From Clostridium sp. chh4-2 (GTDB taxonomy: Bacteria; Bacillota; Clostridia; Lachnospirales; Lachnospiraceae), in NCBI RefSeq assembly GCF_002899675.1, contig NZ_PKUU01000003.1, positions 124,001 to 188,000 of the forward strand: a stretch of 64,000 nt of DNA, written 5' to 3'. A model generated the notes under the pieces. The model worked only from the letters and a program-made list of their open reading frames with translations, had not been told where the DNA came from and searched no databases. Positions 8,090-16,719 of the stretch are shown in pieces (the first letter of the stretch is position 1; every line of letters starts with the position of its first letter). The position numbers were made by a program, and so were the translations under genes.

Positions 8090-11000
8090 ATGCTTTATGA
8101 GAATAAAAGGGAACTGACAAAAGAAGAATTTGAAAATCCCGGCAAAGAATACCGGGGAGCGCCGTTTTGGGCCTGGAACGGAGAGGTAAAGAAAGAGATC
8201 CTGAAAAAACAGATGGAGGATTTTAAAGAAATGGGAATGGGCGGATTCCATATCCATTCCCGGATCGGGTTAAAAACGCCTTATCTGGAAGAGGAGTTCA
8301 TGGACTGCGTCAGATACTGCAGCCGGTTTGCCAAGGAAAACGGAATGCTCACATGGCTGTATGATGAAGATAAATGGCCCTCCGGCTATGGCGGCGGCAG
8401 GGTGACAAAGGAAGAACGGTTCAGAAACCGCTATTTGCTTTTTTCGAAAAAAACGTATGAAGAAGGTCAGATGGTGGAACGGAAGCTTCCGCCCAGAAGG
8501 GTCAGCGCGGATGGGAAGGCCCGTCTCTTGATGAAATACCGGGTAAAATTGGAAAACGGCCGGCTGGCCGGCTATGAATCATGCAGGGCCGGGCAGGATT
8601 GGACGGAGAACCGGGAAGGAGAGGTCTGGTACGCTTATCTGATCGTGACAAAGGAGCTGTCCTGGTTCAACGATTCCGCCTATGTGGACGTGATGAATCC
8701 GGATGCGGTCCGGAGGTTTACCCAAGTGACCCACGATGTTTACGCAAAGGAACTAGGGGAAGAGTTTGGTAAAAGCGTTCCCGCTATTTTTACGGACGAG
8801 CCTCAGATGAACCGTTTTGACACGCTTTCTTTTCCGGAAGCGGATGAAGAGATCGGAATACCCTATACGGACCGGACGGATGAACTCTATCGGATGTCCT
8901 ATGGAGAGAGCATTTTAGAGCGTTTACCGGAAGTGTTTTGGGAAAATGAGGACGGAAAGCCGTTTGCGGCCCGGTACCGGTATCTGGATTTTATATCGGA
9001 ACAATTTGCCCGGGCTTATGCCGGTACGATTGGAAAATGGTGCCGGGCCCATGGACTTTTTATGACCGGTCATCTGATGATGGAGCCCACATTGGATTCC
9101 CAATCGCGGCATGTGGGCGAGGCCATGCGCTCTTACCGGGAATTTGGAATTCCGGGAATCGATATGCTGGCGGACCGTCATGAATACACCACGGCAAAGC
9201 AGGCTCAAAGCGCGGCCCATCAGTTTGGCTGCCCGGGTGTGGCCAGCGAACTGTATGGGGTGACCAACTGGAATTTTGAATTCAGGGGACATAAGCATCA
9301 GGGGGACTGGCAGGCCGCTTTGGGCGTTACGGTACGTGTACCCCATTTGTCCTGGATGTACATGGGCGGAGAGTCAAAACGGGATTATCCGGCTCCCATA
9401 GACGCACATTCTCCCTGGTATAAAAGGTACCGTTTGATAGAAGACCATTTTGCCAGGCTGAATACGGCTCTGACCCGGGGAAAGGCCAGGGTGAACGTGG
9501 GGGTGATTCATCCGGTGGAAAGCTACTGGATGTTTATGGGCCCTGATTCTGTAAATGCCGGCAGGCGTCAGGAATTGGAAGAACATTTTGCGGATCTGAC
9601 GGAGTGGCTGTTATTCGGCCTTTGCGATTTTGATTTCATCTCTGAATCCCTTCTTCCCGTACAGTACGGCGGAGCACAGGACGGCAGGCTGCGCGTCGGA
9701 GAGATGGAATATCAGGCTGTGATCGTGCCAGGGCTGGTTACGATGCGGAGTACCACCCTTGAGATATTGAAAATTTTTAAAGAACAGGGCGGAACCATAA
9801 TTTTTATCGGCCAAGTTCCAAAATATAAGGATGGATCAGAAGACGAAGAGGCGGCACGATTTGCCAAGACATGCAGAAATGTGGGATTTGACCGGTTTGA
9901 GGTCGTCAGGGCGGTGAAGCCGTTTTGTGAGATCGAGGTATTGAATGAAAGGCATCTGCCCGAGGAACGCATAATCAGCCAGATGAGGGATGACGGAAAA
10001 GAACGTTGGCTGTTTTTAGCCAACGGCAGGATTAATAATGCCATGGAAACCGAGAATCTGGGGCGGCAGGTGAACAATAGGAAAATATCGATACGGATAA
10101 AGGGCCGGTTCCGGGCACATTTTTATAATACGATGACAGGAAACATTTCTCAGGCGGAAACCATATGGGAAGGGGAGAATACCAGGATTGATACTTATTT
10201 TTATGACCAGGATTCCCTTTTATTCCGGCTGGTTCCGGCAGACAGCAAAGAAATTTTAGAAGAAATGATTGGGGGAGAAAACCTGAAACGGCTGCCGGCG
10301 CGGGAGCTTATGGAACGGGGAAGATGCGTCCGCCTGCCTGTATCATGTGAATACAGCCTGGATGAACCAAATGTTTTTTTGCTGGATATGGCAGAATACA
10401 GAGTGGATAAAAAAGAATGGCGGGCCCGGGAAGAAATACTAAGGATCGACAGCCAGGTGAGAAAAGAGGCTGGATATAAGCTGAGAACGGATAGTTTCTT
10501 ACAGCCCTGGCTGGATAAAGGGCCGCAGATAAAGGAGCACCTTGTGGAGCTTTTATTTGAAGTGGAATCAGAAACGGATGTGGAAGAGGTGCTCTTGGCT
10601 TTTGAAGGCGATGAGGATGTGACTGTTGAATGGAACGGGGAAAGCGGGAAGGAGAAGCAGAACCGGGGAAGGTATTTGGATGATTCCATCCGTTTAATAA
10701 GCCTTGGTAATGTGAAGAAAGGCAAAAACAGATTAAAGGTTACGGTGCCGTTCGGATCTGGTACAAACCTGGAATGGTGCTATTTATTGGGAAATTTTTG
10801 CGTGTGGACAGGGGGCGGCCGGTCAGTTATAATGGAAAAAACAAAACGGATTGGGTTTGGAGATTATACCTGCCAGGGATTTCCGTTTTATGGGGGGAAT
10901 TTTACCTATATTATAAAAACGGATACGCCAAAAGGCAGAGGAATCCTGGAGATTCCCAATTACCGGGGGGCGCTTATGGACGTCTGGGTGGATGGAGAGA

Positions 11001-11248
11001 GGAAAGACCCTGTTTTCATGGAGCCATTCAGAACTGATTTAGGAGAGCTTAAAGAGGGAACCCATGAAATCCGCATTCTGCTTTACGGCACCAGAATTAA
11101 TATGTTCGGCCAGCTGCATAACTGCGATGAAAAAGAGGCATATTGGGGGCCTAAGACATGGAGAACAGAAGGAAAGTCCTGGACATATACCCACCGCCTT
11201 CATGAGAATGGGATCTTGACGGAACCCCTGCTCTATATCATTGAATAA
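8090..11248 (+). CDS. GH106-like glycoside hydrolase (alpha-L-rhamnosidase type)
   Basis: 1052 residues from ATG 8090; an earlier ATG at 8072 is rejected because the AGGAGG site (8077-8082) lies inside it. No signal peptide, so it acts in the cytoplasm on imported substrate. The N-terminal block EYRGAPFWAWNGEV...GMGGFHIHSRIG and YDEDKWPSGYGGGRVT are hallmarks of the large GH106-related proteins (TIM-barrel N-terminal half, beta-sandwich C-terminal domains), many of which cleave alpha-L-rhamnosides. Further conserved-looking stretches are FTDEPQMNRFD and HLMMEPTLDSQSRHVGEAM. The exact sugar cannot be read from sequence. It follows the permeases directly, and the sensor kinase gene starts 19 bases after it, so uptake, cleavage and sensing are one transcription unit. 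Confidence 0.65.
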   Translation: MLYENKRELTKEEFENPGKEYRGAPFWAWNGEVKKEILKKQMEDFKEMGMGGFHIHSRIGLKTPYLEEEFMDCVRYCSRFAKENGMLTWLYDEDKWPSGYGGGRVTKEERFRNRYLLFSKKTYEEGQMVERKLPPRRVSADGKARLLMKYRVKLENGRLAGYESCRAGQDWTENREGEVWYAYLIVTKELSWFNDSAYVDVMNPDAVRRFTQVTHDVYAKELGEEFGKSVPAIFTDEPQMNRFDTLSFPEADEEIGIPYTDRTDELYRMSYGESILERLPEVFWENEDGKPFAARYRYLDFISEQFARAYAGTIGKWCRAHGLFMTGHLMMEPTLDSQSRHVGEAMRSYREFGIPGIDMLADRHEYTTAKQAQSAAHQFGCPGVASELYGVTNWNFEFRGHKHQGDWQAALGVTVRVPHLSWMYMGGESKRDYPAPIDAHSPWYKRYRLIEDHFARLNTALTRGKARVNVGVIHPVESYWMFMGPDSVNAGRRQELEEHFADLTEWLLFGLCDFDFISESLLPVQYGGAQDGRLRVGEMEYQAVIVPGLVTMRSTTLEILKIFKEQGGTIIFIGQVPKYKDGSEDEEAARFAKTCRNVGFDRFEVVRAVKPFCEIEVLNERHLPEERIISQMRDDGKERWLFLANGRINNAMETENLGRQVNNRKISIRIKGRFRAHFYNTMTGNISQAETIWEGENTRIDTYFYDQDSLLFRLVPADSKEILEEMIGGENLKRLPARELMERGRCVRLPVSCEYSLDEPNVFLLDMAEYRVDKKEWRAREEILRIDSQVRKEAGYKLRTDSFLQPWLDKGPQIKEHLVELLFEVESETDVEEVLLAFEGDEDVTVEWNGESGKEKQNRGRYLDDSIRLISLGNVKKGKNRLKVTVPFGSGTNLEWCYLLGNFCVWTGGGRSVIMEKTKRIGFGDYTCQGFPFYGGNFTYIIKTDTPKGRGILEIPNYRGALMDVWVDGERKDPVFMEPFRTDLGELKEGTHEIRILLYGTRINMFGQLHNCDEKEAYWGPKTWRTEGKSWTYTHRLHENGILTEPLLYIIE

Positions 11249-11266
11249 TGGATAAGGACTGCTTCA

Positions 11267-13024
11267 ATGAAAAAAACTAAGAATTTTTTACAGAAACTGG
11301 TGTTTTCTTATTTGGTAATCGCATTGATTCCCATCATCGGTTTTGTGGCTGTTTTCGGAATGAACAAATATCATGAAACAGAGAAAAATACCATGAGCAG
11401 ACTGACCTCCTCCGCTGAAACAGTCTCCGCCCAGATGGACAGAATCTACAGTGATATGTCGTTTATCTCCATCGACCTTTTGAGCCGCGGAGAATTTTAT
11501 TCGACCACAAAAAAACTGTTTTACAATTCCAAAACGCCTCAGAGCCAGAGAGAATACTACAGGATACTGGTGGATAACATGGTAACGTATTCTCTGGCGA
11601 ATTCCATATACCAGGTGATTTTTTTTAATCCGGAAGGCTATTTTATCAGCAATTATCATTATAATATCGATTACCATTATGGAAGCAGAATTGATGAAGA
11701 GGTGATCGGACGGCTTTCCTGGCTGCCGGAGGTGCAGAATAAGGCTGGTACGGAGCTGCTTCTGCCTGTACAGAAAAATGCATTTTTTGAGCACGATAAA
11801 GATGTGATAGGCCTGGGCAGGGCTATCCGCGATCCCGGCAGTATTATCGGCTATATTGTGGTGCAGGCGGATATGGAGCAGTTGTCCTATGTGTTTGAGA
11901 GCAGCAGCCTTCTTCACGCCGGCGTCAGAGTGATGTCGGAAGGGCGGGTGATCTATGAAAATGAGCTGTTCCCCAAAGAACAGGATTATGACCGGTATCT
12001 TATGGCGTCAAAAGAGTCCGCATCCACCGGCATTACAATCATCATGACAAAGACAAAAGCGGATATCTTGAAGGAGGCTGTGGAAGCATTTTTCCCTTTG
12101 ATTGTGCAGGGAATGGTGATGCTGGTAATCATGATCTTCTGCATTGCCGCCTATTCCAGGAAGCTGTCCCGACCGCTGATCGCGTTTACAAAAAGGCTGG
12201 AAAAGGTCACTTTGGACAATCTGGACATGGAGTCGGAATTCGAAGAATATCATGATTATTATGAGATTGAATACTTGTGCCATGCATTTGCAGATATGAG
12301 GAACCGGCTGAATTTTATGATTAATGAAACCATCGTTTATAAGTCCCTTCAGATGGAAGAGCGGTTCCGTGCGCTCCAATCCCAGATGAATCCTCATTTT
12401 ATGTACAATACGCTGAACGTGATCGGAATCATGGGGCTGGAAAGCGGCGACAACCGGATCAATGACGCCTGTATTAAACTTTCTGAGCTTCTGAGGTATT
12501 CCATCTCCGATCCGTACAGCAATTCCACGTTTGCCGAGGAATTTGACAATATTGAATCTTATCTGGAGCTGATGAAACTCCGCTATGAACACAAGCTGAA
12601 TTATAAGATCACTTTAGATGAGCTTCTAAAGCCGGTGGAACTGCCCAAGCTGGTAATTCAGCCGTTTGTGGAAAATGCGTTGGAACACGCATTTGACAAG
12701 GAACACAAGTCCATTGAGGTGCATTTGAGCGGAGAACTGGAAGGAGACCGGTGGAAAATCATAATTTCCGACAATGGCAGAGGATTTACGGAAGAAAACC
12801 TGGAATCCTTACAAAAGGAAGTGGAAAGCTTTCTTAAAAATGACTATGACAGAACGAAGAATGTGGCTCAAGTGGGCGGAATTGGTGTGAGGAATACAAT
12901 TGCCCGTCTGGGTTTATATTATGAGGGATTTAATTATTCCTTTTTTAACGCAGAAACAGGAGGTGCTGTTGTAGTTTTATCCTCTTGTTTAAAAGAAAAG
13001 GGTGGAAGAGATGCTGCAGTTTAA
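11267..13024 (+). CDS. YesM-type sensor histidine kinase
   Basis: 585 residues: membrane segment at about 11-32, an extracellular sensor region to about 270, second membrane segment near 275-297, HAMP, then the His_kinase domain with SQMNPHFMYNTLNV (phospho-accepting His near residue 376), N box QPFVENALEHAF and G box ISDNGRGF. YesM-type kinases sense extracellular glycans or the loaded binding protein. The adjacent response regulator overlaps its 3' end by 14 bases. Being inside the glycoside operon, it most likely controls the promoter in front of the binding-protein gene. Confidence 0.92.
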   Translation: MKKTKNFLQKLVFSYLVIALIPIIGFVAVFGMNKYHETEKNTMSRLTSSAETVSAQMDRIYSDMSFISIDLLSRGEFYSTTKKLFYNSKTPQSQREYYRILVDNMVTYSLANSIYQVIFFNPEGYFISNYHYNIDYHYGSRIDEEVIGRLSWLPEVQNKAGTELLLPVQKNAFFEHDKDVIGLGRAIRDPGSIIGYIVVQADMEQLSYVFESSSLLHAGVRVMSEGRVIYENELFPKEQDYDRYLMASKESASTGITIIMTKTKADILKEAVEAFFPLIVQGMVMLVIMIFCIAAYSRKLSRPLIAFTKRLEKVTLDNLDMESEFEEYHDYYEIEYLCHAFADMRNRLNFMINETIVYKSLQMEERFRALQSQMNPHFMYNTLNVIGIMGLESGDNRINDACIKLSELLRYSISDPYSNSTFAEEFDNIESYLELMKLRYEHKLNYKITLDELLKPVELPKLVIQPFVENALEHAFDKEHKSIEVHLSGELEGDRWKIIISDNGRGFTEENLESLQKEVESFLKNDYDRTKNVAQVGGIGVRNTIARLGLYYEGFNYSFFNAETGGAVVVLSSCLKEKGGRDAAV

Positions 13025-14534
13025 AGTGCTGATCGCGGAAGATGAACCGCCTGTAGCCAGATACATAAGAACATTGGTGGAAGAAGCGGGAGGATATACG
13101 GTAGTGGGCCTTTGTGAGGACGGAGAGGAAGCCTTAGAACAGATCCGCGCCGTCAATCCCGATGTTTTGATTTCAGATATCAAGATGAATGGTATGACCG
13201 GGTTAGAACTGATCCAGCAGGCCAGAACGGAATATCCCCAGCTGCTGTCTGTGATCATAAGCGGGTATAAGATGTTTGAATACGCCCAGGAGGCGATCAA
13301 ATTAAACACAGTGGATTACCTGCTAAAGCCCATAAACCGGGATGAATTTTTCCGGCTGATGGAGCGGATCAGAGAGACGCTGATGCAGGACTACCGGATA
13401 AAAAGACGCAGGCATTTAGAATTCTTATTTTTGAATGGAGTAGAGGAAGAAGAAGCTGTCTTAGAGATCTCGGTTTATTTTCCATATCCATTTGTCCGCA
13501 TCATGATGCTGCATAGGAATGGAAACGGGGCAGATCTTCTGGAAGATGCAGGCCGGCAGATAAAGAAACTGGGAGACAAAGCTGTCTGCGCAGTCCCTTA
13601 TAAAAATGCGGTGGTTCTTTTAGAAGGCATGGAGGACTGCCGGGCAAAGGAAACAAATCTTGAAAAAATACAGACCGTTTTTTCTGCATCCGGCAGGCAG
13701 GAAGGAACCGTTACTCAGGTAATTGCAAGAGAGATCGCCGCATCCGGCGACATGATCGCTGTGATTAAGCAGATGTATCATTTTATGAAACGGAAAATCA
13801 GCCTGAAAAGAAATCAGAAATTCCAATACCCGGAAGAAGTAAAAGAAATATCCCGCAAAGAAAATCCGGATCAGGAGCTGATGGAAAAACTGACGGGTTC
13901 CTTTTATTTTAAGGACCGGAAACGGTTTGAACAGGGTTTTGACCGGTTATTCCAATGTTGGGAAAATGAGGACCGGCCTGTATACGAGATAAAAAACGCC
14001 TGTTATCTGATTATCGGAAAATGGAATCAGATTGCGAACATGAACTTAGACGTAGCGGGGATGAATGAGCAGATTGACGAAAGCATTAAGATTTCGCGTA
14101 ATTTTGAAGAATTGAAGAAAAATATATGGGCCGGCTTTAAAGAAGTTTTTCTCTATCAGGAGGAAAGCAAGGCGGATACCCAAAAACGGTCCGAAGAGAT
14201 CTACAGGCAGATCACCTCCTGGCTCTGCCATAACTTAAAGGCCAACCCATCTCTGCAGGAGGTGGGAGCCATGTTCGGAGTCAGTCAGCCGTATATCAGT
14301 AAATTGTTCCGCACTTATTCAGGAGAATCCTTTAAAGAATATGTGCTGAAAAAAAAGATCAGCACAGCGTCCTCGTTGATGGAAGAAAATCCTTCTGCAT
14401 TCATCAAGGATATAGCGGAGCAGGTGGGGTTTGACCAATTGTACTTCAGTACGGTTTTTCACCGGATGAAGGGGGAATATCCTTCACAGTACAGGGAACG
14501 GCTGAGGGAGGAAAAATCAGGTTTTTCTAAGTGA
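13011..14534 (+). CDS. YesN-type response regulator with AraC DNA-binding domain
   Basis: 507 residues from ATG 13011 (GTG at 13002 is possible but poorly spaced). The receiver domain occupies residues 1-120 with acidic pocket AEDEPP, phospho-acceptor in DVLISDIKMNGMTG and Lys in YLLKPINR. A helical middle region follows, and the last 100 residues carry two helix-turn-helix units of the AraC type (LQEVGAMFGVSQPYISKLFRTYSG and IKDIAEQVGFDQLYFSTVF). It is partner of the overlapping YesM-type kinase and probably activates the glycoside operon. A terminator follows within 30 bases. Confidence 0.92.
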   Translation: MLQFKVLIAEDEPPVARYIRTLVEEAGGYTVVGLCEDGEEALEQIRAVNPDVLISDIKMNGMTGLELIQQARTEYPQLLSVIISGYKMFEYAQEAIKLNTVDYLLKPINRDEFFRLMERIRETLMQDYRIKRRRHLEFLFLNGVEEEEAVLEISVYFPYPFVRIMMLHRNGNGADLLEDAGRQIKKLGDKAVCAVPYKNAVVLLEGMEDCRAKETNLEKIQTVFSASGRQEGTVTQVIAREIAASGDMIAVIKQMYHFMKRKISLKRNQKFQYPEEVKEISRKENPDQELMEKLTGSFYFKDRKRFEQGFDRLFQCWENEDRPVYEIKNACYLIIGKWNQIANMNLDVAGMNEQIDESIKISRNFEELKKNIWAGFKEVFLYQEESKADTQKRSEEIYRQITSWLCHNLKANPSLQEVGAMFGVSQPYISKLFRTYSGESFKEYVLKKKISTASSLMEENPSAFIKDIAEQVGFDQLYFSTVFHRMKGEYPSQYRERLREEKSGFSK

Positions 14535-14559
14535 GCTATGCCGCAAAAAGGGAGAATGG

Positions 14560-14586
14560 AAAAAGACAGGGTGCCCTGCCTTTTTT
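14560..14586 (+). terminator. Terminator of the glycoside operon
   Basis: AAAAAG-A-CAGG, loop, CCTG-C-CTTTTTT: an 11-bp stem with one mismatch and six T residues, starting 26 bases after the response-regulator stop. Confidence 0.8.
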
Positions 14587-14771
14587 CATATCCTTTTTTT
14601 ATGCCCTTATGCCCGGTTCTATTCTGGTGGAATGGCTTGTTTATTTATGGATAATTAGATATAATATGAGGAAGGAACGCTTGGAGATGGCTATGAGACC
14701 TCTAGTTGGCAGTGAATTTAATGACCATAGTTCAGAGTTTGAAGAGTAACCTTATTTTGGAAGATAAGATT

Positions 14772-16592
14772 ATGGAGATTAGAGAGTCGATGAGGAAGAA
14801 AAACGAATTTTTCATTTATACTACTATGTGGGTTGCCGCCATCATCATCCTTATGGTGCTTTTAGTACAGAATCTGGGAGATGCCCGGATTGTCAATTAT
14901 AGTGGAATTGTCCGGGGGGCAACACAGAAACTGATTAAAGAAGAGATGAACGATGATCAGGACGATGCTCTGATTGCCCGTTTGGACGGAATTATAGAAA
15001 ATCTTCAGACCGGGAAGGGTGAATTTAACCTTCACAGGAATGGGAATAAAAAGTACCAGAATGAGTTAAGCATTCTTAAAAACTTATGGGAAGATATGAA
15101 AGAGGAGATTTACCGGGTCAGGAAAAAGCAGGTATCCACGGGTACTCTTTATGAACTGAGCCAGGAGCATTTTGCGATAGCCGATCGGATGGTTTTGTTT
15201 GCAGAAGAAAGCTCAGAACAGAAGCTGCGCCGGTTTATTGGAATTTATGCCTTGGTGCTGGCTTTTTTAATCAGCAGTTTTACGGTGGGAAACAGGCGGA
15301 ACCAAAAGGCGTTGGAAGAAAGCATCTATACCGACAGTCTGACCGGCCTTTTAAACAGGGAAGGATTTAAGGCGGAGGCGGTTTCCTTACTGCGGCAGTA
15401 TCCGGATAATCAGTACTGTTTAGTGGAATTTGATATCGATGACTTTAAGTTCCTGAACAACAGCTACGGTTATGAACAGGGAGACAAGCTGCTGTGCGCA
15501 TTAGCGGACAGCATACAGTTTAAATATCACAAGGATCAGCTGTGTGCCCGGATTGCGTCAGATGATTTCATGGTTCTGGCAAAAAAGACTACAAATCTTG
15601 TGGACGATATGAGGCGCCTTCTTAAAGATACGCTTCAGCAGGAATCACTGCTCAATCTTTCAGAATTTATTACATATACGTTCGGCGCATATGAGATTCC
15701 GGAAGGCTATGGCCGTATCCAGTCTGTTATGGACAAAGCCAATATAGCCCACAAGAATGCAAAAACGCTGGGAAAGTCTATGACTGTCTGGTACGATGAA
15801 ACATTTCTTGAAAAGCTGAATTGGGAGAACCAGCTGACGAAACGTTTTAAACGGGCGCTGGGCCATGCGGAATTTAAAATGTATCTCCAGAGCAAATACA
15901 GCCTGAACGATTTAAAGATTCAGAGCGCGGAAGCCCTGGTCCGCTGGGAGATTCCGGGACAGGGCATTGTGTGCCCGGATGATTTCATTCCTCTGTTTGA
16001 GAGGAACGGAGACATAGCCGAGATCGATTTCTATATTTTGGAAAAAGCCTGTGAATTTATCCGGAATCATCTCGATTCCTGCGGACGGGAATTCTCGGTT
16101 TCCGTGAATTTTTCGCGTGTTACGATCTACCAGCAAAAATGCTATTCCACGATTATGGAAATTGTGGACCGGTATCAAATTCCCCATCACTGTATCGAAA
16201 TTGAGATTACAGAGAGCGCATTTAACGGGATATCAGAAGTAATTATTCAGAAAATTACGAATCTTCAGGAAATGGGATTTATTATTTCAATGGACGATTT
16301 CGGTTCCGGATATTCTAGCCTGAACCTGCTGGATAAACTGCCGATTCAGACGCTTAAACTGGACCGTGAATTTTTACGGGAATACGGAATTGGGGAGAAG
16401 GCGAAAAATGTGATCAGCTGTGTGACGGACTTGGCGCATACGCTGGATATCAAAGTGGTGTGTGAGGGCGTTGAAACGCAGGACCACGTGGAGTTCCTGA
16501 AAAATATTGGCTGTGACTATGGACAGGGCTACTTTTTCTCAAAGCCTATACCACAGGAAGAATTTAAATTGAAATACGAAAACTTTTATTAA
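14772..16592 (+). CDS. Membrane EAL phosphodiesterase with degenerate GGDEF and PilJ-like sensor
   Basis: About 606 residues from ATG 14772; the frame is open upstream to TTG 14706, so the start is uncertain. Membrane segment near 17-38, then a short helical sensor with ARIVNYSGIVRGATQKLIKEE, resembling the PilJ/nitrate-sensor N-terminal module, second membrane segment near 155-172. The GGDEF domain has IASDDF where GGDEF is expected, so cyclase activity is probably lost. The EAL domain looks intact: EALVRW, EIEITESAF, SMDDFGSGYSSL, VCEGVET, GYFFSKP. It should hydrolyse c-di-GMP. The next gene shares the same N-terminal half but has an intact cyclase motif, so the two look like an antagonistic pair reading one signal. 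Confidence 0.88.
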   Translation: MEIRESMRKKNEFFIYTTMWVAAIIILMVLLVQNLGDARIVNYSGIVRGATQKLIKEEMNDDQDDALIARLDGIIENLQTGKGEFNLHRNGNKKYQNELSILKNLWEDMKEEIYRVRKKQVSTGTLYELSQEHFAIADRMVLFAEESSEQKLRRFIGIYALVLAFLISSFTVGNRRNQKALEESIYTDSLTGLLNREGFKAEAVSLLRQYPDNQYCLVEFDIDDFKFLNNSYGYEQGDKLLCALADSIQFKYHKDQLCARIASDDFMVLAKKTTNLVDDMRRLLKDTLQQESLLNLSEFITYTFGAYEIPEGYGRIQSVMDKANIAHKNAKTLGKSMTVWYDETFLEKLNWENQLTKRFKRALGHAEFKMYLQSKYSLNDLKIQSAEALVRWEIPGQGIVCPDDFIPLFERNGDIAEIDFYILEKACEFIRNHLDSCGREFSVSVNFSRVTIYQQKCYSTIMEIVDRYQIPHHCIEIEITESAFNGISEVIIQKITNLQEMGFIISMDDFGSGYSSLNLLDKLPIQTLKLDREFLREYGIGEKAKNVISCVTDLAHTLDIKVVCEGVETQDHVEFLKNIGCDYGQGYFFSKPIPQEEFKLKYENFY

Positions 16593-16596
16593 CATG

Positions 16597-16631
16597 ACAG
16601 ACGGTTACATTTAATTTGACCTGTCTGTTTT
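16597..16631 (+). terminator. Hairpin after the EAL protein gene
   Basis: ACAGAC-GGT pairs with ACC-GTCTGT across an A/T-rich loop and is followed by TTTT, starting five bases after the stop codon. Confidence 0.55.
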
Positions 16632-16719
16632 CGTGCAGAGTGCCTGAATAATAAGGTTTTCTTAATGAGAAAGAACGCAGATTAAGTGACGGGATGCGTT
16701 TTATTAGGAGGAAGATATA

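Noticed and set aside
14531..14749. Small 72-residue open frame after the response regulator
   Set aside because: It runs through the operon terminator and into the next gene's leader, with no ribosome site or recognisable domain.
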